From Oreocharis arfaki (taxonomy: Eukaryota > Chordata > Aves > Passeriformes > Paramythiidae), in contig VZRR01010329.1 in assembly GCA_013398015.1 (NCBI GenBank), positions 62,001 through 126,000 on the forward strand: 64,000 nt of DNA, read 5' to 3'. A model generated the notes under the pieces. The model was not told where the DNA came from, made no database searches, and worked only from the letters and a program-made list of their open reading frames with translations. The translations under genes and the position numbers were made by a program. Every line of letters begins with the position of its first letter. The first letter of the stretch is position 1. Positions 40,301 through 51,608 of the stretch are shown piece by piece.

Positions 40301-41402
40301 ATAATTTTACAATTGATGGCCCCAAACCTATTCAGTGTTATTATGCTGCAGTAAAAGCAGGAAGAGAGTTTTGATGAAATGCTTGTTTTCCAGTGGAGCG
40401 GGTTTTTCCCCTTTGTTTTTTTTTCTCCTGATGGTTGGACTGAAGCAGTTATGGTTATTAGGTTCAAAATCCTTTCAGAGCTGAACAGTGGCCTGCTGAG
40501 AGAATTTCATGAAAAATTTAAAAAGGAAAATTCAACCTGGAACAGTTTCACATCTCATGCCAGCCCACTGGAGGTTGAACTGTGTTTTCCCCCATAATAT
40601 TAAGCTAACGTCAGGGATATAAATCATTCAGCAGATGCAAATGCTGAAACCTTCCTAAAGGAAACCTTAACTCTACAAGCTATTTCGATTAAGTGGCATA
40701 GTTATTTAAAACAATTTAACAGATGCTCTCTTAGTTCCTCATAATCAAATGTTTGTTGCAAAAGAACTATTTGAGTAGTAAATTATTTGAACTGTACTCT
40801 AAGATCTCCCTTTGCAGTTAAAAAAATTGAAGAAGTAAGCTGCAGCTGTTCCTCACAGCCATTTCTCTCTTCACTAGACCCTGCTGGTGTTAGCAAGAAT
40901 TCTAACTGTAGATTATCGAAAACACACGTTTTAGCGGATTTGATGAGGAAAAGGCATATTTTGTCATGATATATCAGACAAAATTATATTGTTCTGCTTT
41001 AAATTCATTCAAACACAACTGCTTTAGAATCCACTTTCTAATACAGCATGGAGGAATTAAATAAAAAATTACACCTTTTACCCCATAGGTAAGACTTCCC
41101 ATGGGAAGTCTTCGCTCCTTATAGTCTTTACACTTTTAGGTATGACACTTGCCAATAACATTCATTGTCCATTTGGTTGTACTTCCACTAAATAGGCTCA
41201 GGAGCTGGGAGTATCCAGAGTATAATGAATTATCCTTGAGAAGCAAAAGGCTAAAAAATATGTATCTAGTCCTTCAATAACAAGATTTAGGTTATATTTT
41301 CCTCTCAGGGTGTAGATTATTCTCCTAACCTCATAAAAACTGAATTACCTCACTTCTATGGTATATCTTTCCTGACTTTTAAAAACATCGTGGACGTGGG
41401 GA
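37360..41402. other. Unique AT-rich non-coding DNA
   Basis: No gene or dispersed repeat is recognised. 39040-39330 and 40150-40350 are AT-rich blocks with repeated TAAT/ATTA cores and no repeat signature, and are discussed as possible conserved elements. A perfect 22-bp palindrome lies at 41091-41112. Open frames are 90 codons or fewer and have no domain. Confidence 0.6.
41091..41112. other. Perfect 22-bp palindrome
   Basis: The left half aagacttccca is followed directly by its exact inverse complement, with ccatgg at the centre. No gene or repeat adjoins it. Confidence 0.9.
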
Positions 41403-41430
41403 GTGTGCATATGTGTGCACACACGTGTGT
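41403..41430. repeat. 28-nt alternating purine-pyrimidine run
   Basis: Every step alternates purine and pyrimidine, mostly GT/CA with a central catat. It contains the self-complementary blocks gtgtgcacac and acacacgtgtgt. Such runs can adopt Z-DNA. Confidence 0.9.
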
Positions 41431-41828
41431 TTAGAGGTACTAATTCCTCCGAAATAAGCATAAATCAAGAAAGAACATGCAATGGAACATGCAACGTGGA
41501 ATAGCTAAACTATTCTCCAGAGAGATATCAGTCTGTAGCAGTTGTGTAGAAATGGCCACCAGCTGGTTGCAACAGCTTCTTTTCTCAGGGTTTAAAAATG
41601 TATAAGCTACAGGAAAATCTACTAAGCAGATTACAGCTGAAATTCATACGCTAAACAGTTCTTAAGTGAATGAATTATCCCAGGCTCCTACCAAAAAAAA
41701 GAACTACAGGTTTTTCTGAACACCTAGAAAGCTTTCTAGACGATCTGCAATAACCAGAGATGGAGCATTATGAGTCTCTGATATATAGCTATTTTCACTT
41801 CCTCTTAATAGTACATACTTCAAATTAA
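41431..41828. other. Unique non-coding DNA
   Basis: Nothing recognised. Confidence 0.5.
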
Positions 41829-41899
41829 ATAAAAAAAACAAAAACAAAAACAGAAACAAAAAAAAAAAAAAAACAAACAACCNAAAAAAAAAACAAACA
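41829..41899 (+). repeat. A-rich low-complexity run containing an assembly N
   Basis: Runs of A are broken by single C or G bases, with short caaa units. Position 41883 is N. The true length of this run is uncertain. The phenylalanine-rich - strand frame across it (41704-41964) is not a gene. Confidence 0.9.
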
Positions 41900-44800
41900 C
41901 AAGATGGAGTAGGCTTCTCCTGTCTAAGTTTGTTCTTGAAAAGTAGATGCAGTAACTCCACCATGATTTTAAGTAGATCTTAAGTATTACTGTTCCAGTT
42001 TGCAGTAGGGATACGGAGATACAGAGCTTGGGGTGAAGCTGTCAGTGACAGCCACCAGTGCTACCTCATTTCCCCTCAGTCCCACGTTTCCTGCTTCTTT
42101 TGTCATACAGCATCATCTGTGTCTTATTCTCCAAGTTTATCACCACGACACCCCACTCCTACCGCACATTTTGAAAAGAAACATCTTAGGAGTGACTCTG
42201 AGTACATTAATACAAAGCCTGACAATTTATGCTCTGGATTTAATGGAATTTCTACAAATTTTAACCTCATATCAATCAAAATATTATTTCAGTTAGTCAC
42301 TTCTATAAGACAGTAAGTCATGACCAAGTTCCCCTCTCACAAAAAATTAAATCAAACAAAATAAAGCAGACTTGAGCTAATAGCTGGAGTCTGTTTTCTG
42401 CATGTTTCATTTTTTTTTCCATAGGTGTTTGGTTTTTTGTCATATATAATATCTTTATTGACAGAATTCCATAACTTTAGACACATTAAAATGGAAAATC
42501 TGCTTTTTTTCTCCTACATTGATTGTAGTAACCATGGTGGAGCCACCCAATCCATATATCATATATTTTTTCTACTTTCACTAGTTGAAAACCATTTTCT
42601 GATGCTGTTTTCCACCTCTTCTTACGAAAGAGGAAGAAGCAATGTTTTAGGGCTGTTTACTGTTATTGTAGGAAAGTACCAGTCAAACCTATCCTTAAAA
42701 AGAAAGAGATAAAAATAAGAAATTGTTTATTTGTTGTATTTTTACATTGCTTAGAACAATAGATGGAAATATGGGTCCATGGCTAAAGTAAGGCACTGTT
42801 AATAGTAAAAGATTATTCTCAAACAATATTTTATTACTTGACCCTGACCTTTCTTTACAAAATAAAGATGAATTCTTGACTCCACAGACATTAGTCATTA
42901 CCCAGGAGTCAAATTTCACAGATATAGTTACCTCATGTGAGTATATTTAAGTCGTGTACACATGGCCAAGAAGTATATTGAAGCTCCTGCTTTCCATTTA
43001 CTAGATTGTTCAATACGAGCCACATTTGCCATCACTGGCACAGCTCTGCCTCCAGGCCAACACACAACACGAAGAGACAGAGTATTCCAGCTTACTGAAA
43101 GGCAGAAGAGGCTTCTGACTTGTTCTGGTCATAGGCTGGTCAAGATGCTCACAAAAGACCAGAGAATAACATATGACTGGCAACTTCAGGGCCCCACATC
43201 TCTCCAGATTCTGATTCTACAACCATTTAAAATGAGATATTCAGGAATACATTAATACCATATTTTGCCAGAGTCTGTGCTCTGGCCCTCAGCTTGAAAT
43301 GCCCACTTTCCCTTTCTTTTGAATTAACCAAGATCTTAACATGCAGTTTTAGAGTACAGCACAACTCAGGATGAGATTAATTGCAGGAAGCTGTCTGTAC
43401 TTCCTTCAGGAGCACAGCTTTGGCAATAACAAGTACTGAGTGTTCATATTCTTACTGAAAACATCTCATGGAAAATGACTGAAATTTGAAAAACCGAGAT
43501 AAAAAGGGTGCTCAAAACTGAAGACCTTAAATAGTATCCACCCTATCAGAAAACAATACTAAAAAGTACAGAAAACTCTAGGTAGGGAAGGAGAAAATCA
43601 GTTGTGTATAGAAAGAGAGGTCAACTTTTCCTAGATATCAGAAACAGAAGAGTTTTTTCTCTAGAAACACCTGTTTAAGATCTAACAAAGAAATTAAGTT
43701 CAGCACTCATTAACCAAACACTTATATCCAAAGATAACCAAAGAAAAAGAAATCCTTAAGAGTACTTTCTCCATGTATAGGACCATCTCCAATATTTATA
43801 CACAATCAATGATTTCAAAGAATGAAAACACAGATGGAAAACTAACATATGTAATAGGGAACAGGAGGGAATATAGGCTCACATAAATGCAATCCAAAAT
43901 TCTTTGGAACTGCTTAAATTTTAGGAAACCTGGTAGGTTTCCCATGAAGGCATTTTTCTTGCTTCTTAGAAGAGATGACACAAACTGGGTAAGTTTACTG
44001 CTATTAACACCAGAAATATAGACAGAAATTACAAGGAGGCCTCAGTACCTCACTCTGAAAAAAAAAAAAAAAACACCATAAATTTCAGCATCACAAGCCT
44101 TAGTGAAGTAAAGACAGTCCTTGGAGAGAGAGTCAGCTGGAGGCCAGAGTCAAACAAAACAACAGTCCCTCAGAGAAGCTCAGCAGCGATCGGAGAGGAA
44201 GCAGAAGGCTGAGACAACCTTCTTCTCCCTTTATTCCTCAGGATTTTTCATTGACTTTTACCCAGTCAGTGGGTAGAATGAATAGACAAATTTTTCTGAG
44301 AAAAATTTCTGCACAAGACAGGGGCTTCACTTTCGGTAAGTTTTATGGTGTGAATATGAACAGCATCTCTTCCTTTACCATGACACCCTTTCACCCAAAC
44401 CCAAGCCAACATTTTCAACACATGTTGAATCCTGCATCCTTGTTGGGAAGCCCAGTGTTCCCAAAACACAACACACTAGGAACACATCTCTTCTATTAAT
44501 AGGCTGACCAACAGTTTCCATTATTTATCTACCTGTATTTTTACAGAAATATCTTCACTGTAACATAAGACAACACTGCATATTCATAGAATCTAATACT
44601 TGATTATAAATACAAGATACAGGTTGACTATCTTCCTTCCACATTTTTTGGTAATTTCATCTAGATTCACCTTTTCATCCAGTAACAATTTGATTTCAGA
44701 AATGCTAATATACAAAATATAATTTATCTAAGACCATGGGAGATTAGATTACTTGATAGAGGTTTGGACCTCAAATACTCGTGTTTTGGTCTCGTTGTGT

Positions 44801-47280
44801 TACCTTACCAATTACTTTAATCAGTCACCTGCCAGTAAAACTGGCTAAGACATTACTAGATAAATTGTTACACTTGTTCCAGGGAATCAAAGCCAATAGC
44901 AAGCACAGATGGATCAGCTACTTTGACGAATGCAAACAAAAAGGTATCTAAGAAGAGTGCCATGATTTCTGGATAAAATTAGGGCATATATATCTCATAG
45001 GCAATTTTGGACCTGTTGTTTTATAAATACGCTTATGTGCATGTATATACGTCTACAAAAAAAAGTAAACTGAATATACAGTATGAAACACTAAATAAAT
45101 GGTATGAAATGGTATGAAATGGCAATCTCTAATATAGAGTTCTAATGCAAATTATAGTCCTTTCCAATCAGAATCTTTACAATTTATTTGCTTTCAGTTG
45201 ACCATAATAGATCCAATACATGAACAAAAGGATCCAAGGAACAGCCACTGAGAACACACCCAGTCTGCATGATTCACTGTGTTCAATGAAGCAAAACAGC
45301 AGTATTTTGAGTGTCTTCCATTTTATCCACATAATTTTCACTGTACATTATATCATGTCTGCAATGTCATCGGTAATAGAATCTGCTGGAATTTGCAGGA
45401 AACATTTGAGAAATTGTTCCTTCCACCAATAGCCCTAGAAGAGATAGAAGGAAAAAAAATCAAACCAGTTTTGGTGGTCTAAGCATATTTGAAACAGGGT
45501 TCATTGTAGGATGTGCTTAGATTTCACAGGACAAAAGATTTCTACCTCAATACAGGGACCATCCAACCCTGAGATCCCTGTGGATGAATCAATACCTTGA
45601 CGTGTAGCCATGACAACCACAGAGATCAAATAGGCTCAGCACACACAGTATTCACAGTATTGATTTTTCAGCACAGGACAATACAGCGCTCTCAGTGCCT
45701 GAATATGGATGAGGAGTAGCTGACTGAGGCAGACTTCTCCTGCAATGTCTGAAGTGATGCTGCTGAGGAGAGAGCAGCACTTTGAGAAATTTCACATCAC
45801 TATAGTGAGAGTGTCCATTCTCCAGTCATTAAGACAGACTGCAGCCTTTGTGTTCAAAGCTCACAGCCCCAGGTTTCTGAATAACCGGTTAGCCATGAAG
45901 AATAAATCTTTACTATTCCCTTTTTTTAGAAATAAATATCACTGACATACTGATGCTTCTGAGAAGGACTTTAGATCTTCAACTCTCAGCATTTAAAGTA
46001 TGAAGCTACTGTCCTCTAAATAAATAAATAATATGTACATTAAAAATAAAACAACACCAGCAGTCCAGAACAGCCATCTCTCTTCTCAACAGAGGCAAGA
46101 GAATTCATCATTGTAGTTTTGGGCTCTATTCTGCTCATGTTGTATAGAGATCAAGAGATCTAAATTTTGCAAACTTCTCTAAAACAACCAATATGACTAT
46201 GATTTTGAGTGGTCTGGAATGCTATGTTAATGTAATTAATGGGCACTACACTCAATGATCATGACTTTTAACAGTTAAATTTAATTGGAACAACAGAACA
46301 GCAAATTTAAGTGTGTCAGAAAAAAAAGTGTTCAAGAGTATGGAACATGTTCATGGAACCATAATAACTGTTAACAGGAAAATTTCCTCAGAAAATGTCA
46401 TTTTCTTGAATTATGAATTAAACACTTATAGCTTATCAACACTTACAAACCAGGACAATTCTTTTTCCAGAAAACATCAGGAAAATTATCTGCTTCCATC
46501 AAAAAAACCCAAAAACCATTAATATGAAATAATATCCAAAAAATCAAATAAGTTTCAACCAGGATGCAATAATTTCCAGCTTTCTGATTATGATGTTCCT
46601 TAAAACATCCCGTTTCTCCACCTCCCTGGTATTTGCTCAGCGGCCTTAAATCTCTACCTAAGTCTGTGCCAACACCTACTGAATAATTTTTTTGTAATGC
46701 CACACTGAAGGCACAATCTGCCTAACCTCAGACTGGCAATGAATGTGCTTGTGGGTGTTTCAGAGGACAAAGCTCACGAACATATGTCCATGGCCCTGGG
46801 AAGGGACCTAAGCCCAGCTCAGGCTTTTCTCTGCTGAGTAGTGGGAGTGATCCCTGGAATGGACAATCCCCAGAAACACCCTTCTCGGAGAAAAATTGCT
46901 TAAGACCAAGATACCTCAAGAGCAAATCACCCTAGCCACAGTGCAGAGCATCCCACAGGAGGAACTTGCATCAAGAGCCAAGAAGGGAGCTAATATATTT
47001 CACAGGGCAAATACCTCTTGTTAAAGAATGTTTCCAGACGAATATGTCTGACTAAAAATGTTCTAGTTTTACTTTGTCATTCATTTGATCTTTTCTGTCA
47101 GAATAAAAATATATTTTTCTTTTGAGTGGAACAATGTATATTTACATGCTCACTTTTCAACTTTAGATCTACACAACTTCTATGGCTAGACATTGTAAAA
47201 AAAAAAACAAACTAAAATACTGTTAATTTCATGTATCAACTAATACAGAAAGAAATTCCACAAAACGTACTGTGTTACTC
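41900..47280. other. Unique non-coding DNA
   Basis: No gene is recognised. A 97-codon frame at 42962-43255 and a 95-codon frame at 42425-42712 have no domain. An A16 run lies at 44058-44073, a 10-bp doublet ggtatgaaat at 45101-45120 and a taaa array near 46018-46032. 46720-46925 is more GC-rich than its flanks with no repeat signature. Confidence 0.6.
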
Positions 47281-47888
47281 ACAGAATCACAGAATGGGTC
47301 AGGTTGGAAAGGACCATAGAGGGTCATCTGGTCCAACGTCCCTGCTCAAGCAGGACGATCTCAGAGCACATGGCACAGGATTGTGCCCAGACAGTTCTTG
47401 AATATCTCCAGTGAGGAAGGCTCCACAGCCTCTCTGAGCAATCTCTTCCAGTGCTCAGTCACCCCCACAGTAAAGAAGCTTTTCCTCATGTTCAGGTGGA
47501 ACTTCCTGTGCATCAGTTTCTGCCCATTGCCTCCTATCCTATTGCTTGGCACCACTAAGAACAACCTGGTCCATCCTCTTGACACCTTCCCTTCAGATAC
47601 TGGCAGATATGGATGGGGTCCCCTCTCAGTCACCTCTCCTTGAGGCTGAACAGGCCCAGCTCTCAGCCTTTTCTCATCAGCGAGATGTTCCAGTCCCTTA
47701 ATCACCTTTGCAGCCCTCCATTGGACCCACGCCAGGAACTCCATGCCTCTCTTGTACTGAGATGCCCAGAACCGGACTCCCTCAACCTGCTGGCAATGCT
47801 CTTCCACTTGCACTTTCAACAGTCCCTTACCCTGATCTGCTGGGCCAGAGAATCCTGAGAATTGCTCTTGCCAGTGAAGACCAATGCA

Positions 47889-48244
47889 AAGAAGGTGTTC
47901 AGGGGCTCTGCCTTCTCTGTGTCCTCTGTTACCTGGGTCCCCCCTCCATTTAATAACAGGTTTTGGTTTTGAATTTGTTTTTGAAAACAAATTATCCTTT
48001 GTTTTCCTTTTGGTTTTAATGTATTTTAAGAAGCCTTTATTTTTGTCCTTGACATCCTTGGCCAGGTTAGACCAAGTCACGGTAGTTAATGTCCCCCCCA
48101 AGAACCAGGGCCTGTGACTGTGAGGCTGCTCCAAGCTGCCTGTCCAAGGCCTCGTCCGCTCCCTCCTCCTGATGAGGCAGCCTGTAGCAACCACCCACAA
48201 CAGTGCCACCCTTGCTACTCTGCCCTTTCGTCCTAAGCCATAAG
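47889..48244. repeat. First copy of exact 356-bp duplication (likely misassembly)
   Basis: By eye it is identical base for base to 48246-48601. Both copies start aagaaggtgttcagg and end cctaagccataag. It lies wholly inside the CR1 element. Confidence 0.95.
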
Positions 48245-48245
48245 N
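48245..48245. other. Single N (contig join)
   Basis: One ambiguous base sits exactly between the two identical 356-bp copies, as expected where two overlapping contig ends were joined without merging. Confidence 0.95.
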
Positions 48246-48601
48246 AAGAAGGTGTTCAGGGGCTCTGCCTTCTCTGTGTCCTCTGTTACCTGGGTCCCCC
48301 CTCCATTTAATAACAGGTTTTGGTTTTGAATTTGTTTTTGAAAACAAATTATCCTTTGTTTTCCTTTTGGTTTTAATGTATTTTAAGAAGCCTTTATTTT
48401 TGTCCTTGACATCCTTGGCCAGGTTAGACCAAGTCACGGTAGTTAATGTCCCCCCCAAGAACCAGGGCCTGTGACTGTGAGGCTGCTCCAAGCTGCCTGT
48501 CCAAGGCCTCGTCCGCTCCCTCCTCCTGATGAGGCAGCCTGTAGCAACCACCCACAACAGTGCCACCCTTGCTACTCTGCCCTTTCGTCCTAAGCCATAA
48601 G
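48246..48601. repeat. Second copy of exact 356-bp duplication (likely misassembly)
   Basis: Matches 47889-48244 without a difference that I could see. Removing one copy and the N leaves a single uninterrupted CR1 segment. Confidence 0.95.
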
Positions 48602-49081
48602 CTCTCAACTCACTCATCAGCCACCCCAGGACAGAGCTTGATACATTCCAGGTGTTGAATCACACAAAGGGTGACTCCAATACCATGCCTTCCTGGTCTT
48701 TCTCTCCTAAACATTATGTAGCCCTTCATGACAACACTCCAGTCATGTGAGCTGTCCCACCACACCTCTGTAACTGCAATGAGATCAAAGCCCTGTGACT
48801 GCACACAGATCTCTAGTTCCTCCTGTTTGTTCCCCAAACTGTGTGCATTCATGTACAGGCACTTTATAGAAGTGTTTGAGTGTGTCAATATCCCAGTAGG
48901 GCTGCAAAGGGAGACCCCAATGGTCCTGTCTCATGATAACATCTTTGGGCACTTGTACTCGTTGGACGTATCCCCTCTTAAGCCTCCTTTTGCTACTTGG
49001 GTGATTCCTCCAATTGTCCCCATTGCATAGCTTATATCCAGCTATATCCCTGTACTACTTCAAATCTAGTTTAAAGCTCCT

Positions 49082-51559
49082 TAAGCAAGACTGCATTTTA
49101 AAATTGAGTTTTTAGAGACCCAAAAACCTTTTAGTCTTTCAGCTTGATTTTCTTCATCATTTGCTCTTTTTTTCTTGAAAGCAACTATTTCCATTTTCTG
49201 CAAGTGTATCTTAAAAAAATAAGCCTCTAGAGGAGATAGAGATATCCCAGAGCAGATTCCTATTCGTTGGCTGCTTATATCAATCACCAATATCTATCTT
49301 ATGGCAAAAAATACAGTAATGATAGTTAGTATCAAGTAATTGTTAATACACAAGTGAACTTTTAGTGAGCCAGCAGTAGTTTAAAAAAATGCAGAATGTC
49401 TAGTTATGTTAAGGATATGTTCATGGGGTATTTCCTCTTCAGACTCACTATGCATTGTACTGCTGCAAGCCTGCAACTGATCTTCGTTGCTGCTAATGTT
49501 AATCCAGCTCTTTGTTGCCTATGGAATTAGGCCAATTGGAAGCAAGAAGGAATCAGGCCAAGCTATTCTGCAGAGGAAGCACTCAAAATGCTAATGGCTA
49601 GGACTCCTAGTGTCGCATTTAAAAAACCTTCAAATTGCACTTTACCAAGTGCTTCTACCGTAACACTTTATTTCTGTATGGATACTCAAAGACCAGCAAA
49701 AACACGTCTGCCATTACAGCTGATGCAATTTCAGCTGTATCTGCTTGCTCTTGCTTAGGGCACACAGGAGATATGTGTCCTTTCCTCTGTCTTCTCAGTC
49801 ACTACCAAAGAAGGGGATGACATTTCCCAGCCTACCCTATGAACCAAATAAGCTACTGAGAAACCATTCACAAATGTCCAAAAGAGCTGGAAGAATTATG
49901 TCTAACAGTGAGTTATCATACAGGCAGCTAAGGCTAGGTCCAGAGATACATCTCTAAAGGGAAGTAAGACCTGCTGGCTAGATATTAACTGATATCTCAT
50001 ATTCTTAAGATACATAGATAGCATATGTTAATACAGGACACAGTCTGAGTAAAAAATGTTCAGCAAACTGAAATATTAGTACTATTACAGAGGAAAAATC
50101 ATGCACATCCAGCAGCAAAAGTCTTACTCGGGGCAGAGCTATTTTCCAAAAATATTGCCATATTCCTTACTATATAACAACAACCTATTGCAGCCTTTGG
50201 GAAATGTATTGACTTGCTTCTCCACATGCTTCATAATGCACCTGTGATAAGTTTTAATGGTCCGTGACATTTACGCACCTGTTCCCTTGCTGTAGATTTG
50301 CATTCCATTATTAAAAATAATGTGATCTTGTTTCTAATTGCATGCATATGTCCACAGTTCAAAGACCTTAATTCTTCCTTATTAACAGATAGCTGGTTAT
50401 TTAGAGAACCTCTCTGTACAATTCATGAATTCTCTGTAAGATTATGATCTCTGAATATGCCTATGCCAGAATGTAAACTGTTTTATTCAATGAGTTGCCT
50501 TTGCCTGCATATTTCTTGTTTCCCATGTTGCATACTATTCAAGAGTAGCAGATTAGAACTGACAGAAGAGAATTGTTTCCTTAAGTATTCTAGTACTGAA
50601 ACATATTTAGCATAGACAACAAGTCAGTTACCGCCAAAACTGGGTCTCTGAAAGGTGGTCATGCACACAGTGTTACCTGGCTGTGTTCGTTACGACCTTA
50701 GGGAAAATGATCCAAGCAATACCTGATTAAGGGTTTAGAGACTAACACAAGGACAAAGTCAGCTGTTGTCCTGCACTTGGTTTTAGTCACTAAAACCATA
50801 AGAGAGTGAGCTGTCTGCCCTGAAAACCTGGTGGGAAGAAACACTGATATTCTAACAGACAGACCTCCCACAAGTTCCAATGAAAGGACAAGGAAGAGCA
50901 AGGAAGTTCATTGCTTTTTTTTTTTTTTTTTTCCCCTAAAGCAGTATCAACTCCTGAATATTTTCTTCAAGAAAGTAAAGATATAATAAAATACTGCTTA
51001 ACCCCCCATTCAATTTTTCATGTGTTTTTCATATCCCAAGCTCAGAAATACATCAATGAAATACCACAAACACAGTCCAATACCTGTAGAGACTGTGGAA
51101 AAAGGGTGCTTAAGATATCTTCTCAATTATAAGGTCAGAACACTACAAGGAACATTACCAGGAACATTACAAGCCCACTGAGTGTAATTTGAAGGAGTGT
51201 ACAACTATGCCTCTCTTTATACCTAGCAGTATTGCAGGGACAATGTTTGCAACAGCTATCAGCTTGGATTCAATCTTGTGAATCACTAACCTTCCCCAGG
51301 ATCCTTTCCACTTTTTCTAGTCTGTATTTGTCTGTTTGATAAACCTTTACCATGAACAGTACTTGGCATTTGTTCTGATTAAGCAGCAATTTTCCTTCAA
51401 GTTTGTATGGTTCACTCAGGTCAAGGTAATCATGAATGTTAATTCTGGATTCCAGAATGCTGAAAAATGTTTTACTGAAAAGTTTCTAACAAATTCATAA
51501 GTAAATTCCTGCAGATTATTTACTTCATACATAAATCTTGTATAAAATACATATAAGTA
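49082..51559. other. Unique non-coding DNA with a T18 run
   Basis: No gene is recognised. The T18 run at 50915-50932 precedes an exon-like open segment, listed separately. Other open frames are 70 codons or fewer. Confidence 0.6.
50945..51132 (+). other. Exon-like segment after a T18 acceptor tract, unproven
   Basis: T18, then ccccta and aagcag, ends at 50944, a strong-looking polypyrimidine tract and acceptor. The following frame is open for 62 codons to a stop at 51130-51132. It ends NTCRDCGKRVLKISSQL, with a single CxxC pair but no full zinc-finger spacing. No family is recognised. Poly-T runs in AT-rich DNA make such sites by chance. Confidence 0.15.
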
Positions 51560-51608
51560 TAGAATCATAACGTTGTTTGGGTAGGGATCTTGAAGTTCCT
51601 CTAGTTAC
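51560..51608 (-). mobile_element. CR1 LINE 3'-terminal scrap
   Basis: tagaatcataacgttgtttg, then gtagggatcttgaagttcct, is a decayed copy of the inverted CR1 3' terminus (agaatcatagaatggtttgg and so on). No coding part remains. The short length limits certainty. Confidence 0.75.

Larger units (their letters stand above)
47281..49081 (-). mobile_element. CR1 LINE, internally deleted, with an assembly duplication
   Basis: The 3' end lies at 47281 with the inverted CR1 terminus acagaatcacagaatgg. Reading on the - strand from the 5' side, the order is a non-coding segment with ggagctttaaactaga (49066-49081), then the endonuclease start NAHSLGNKQEELE and AVTEVWWDSSHDWS (about 48730-48850), a frame-broken rest of the endonuclease, NLAKDVKDKNKGFLKYIKTK, and finally the ORF2 C-terminus (RFWASQYKRGMEFL, HWKRLLREAVEPSSLEIFK). 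Nearly all of the reverse-transcriptase core is missing. Two internal deletions are inferred: endonuclease to linker, and linker to C-terminus. A 356-bp piece appears twice around the N at 48245, so the 418-codon frame at 47361-48617 is partly artificial. Confidence 0.95.

Noticed and set aside
41704..41964. Phenylalanine-rich - strand protein
   Set aside because: Translation of the A-rich run with an N in it.
47361..48617. 418-codon - strand open frame, the longest in the window
   Set aside because: It lies in the CR1 element, contains an undetermined residue at the N, and repeats the same 118-119 residues twice because of the false duplication. Not a host gene.
48610..48888. 92-codon - strand frame looking like an AP-endonuclease-type protein
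   Set aside because: It is the endonuclease start of the CR1 element, not a host repair gene.
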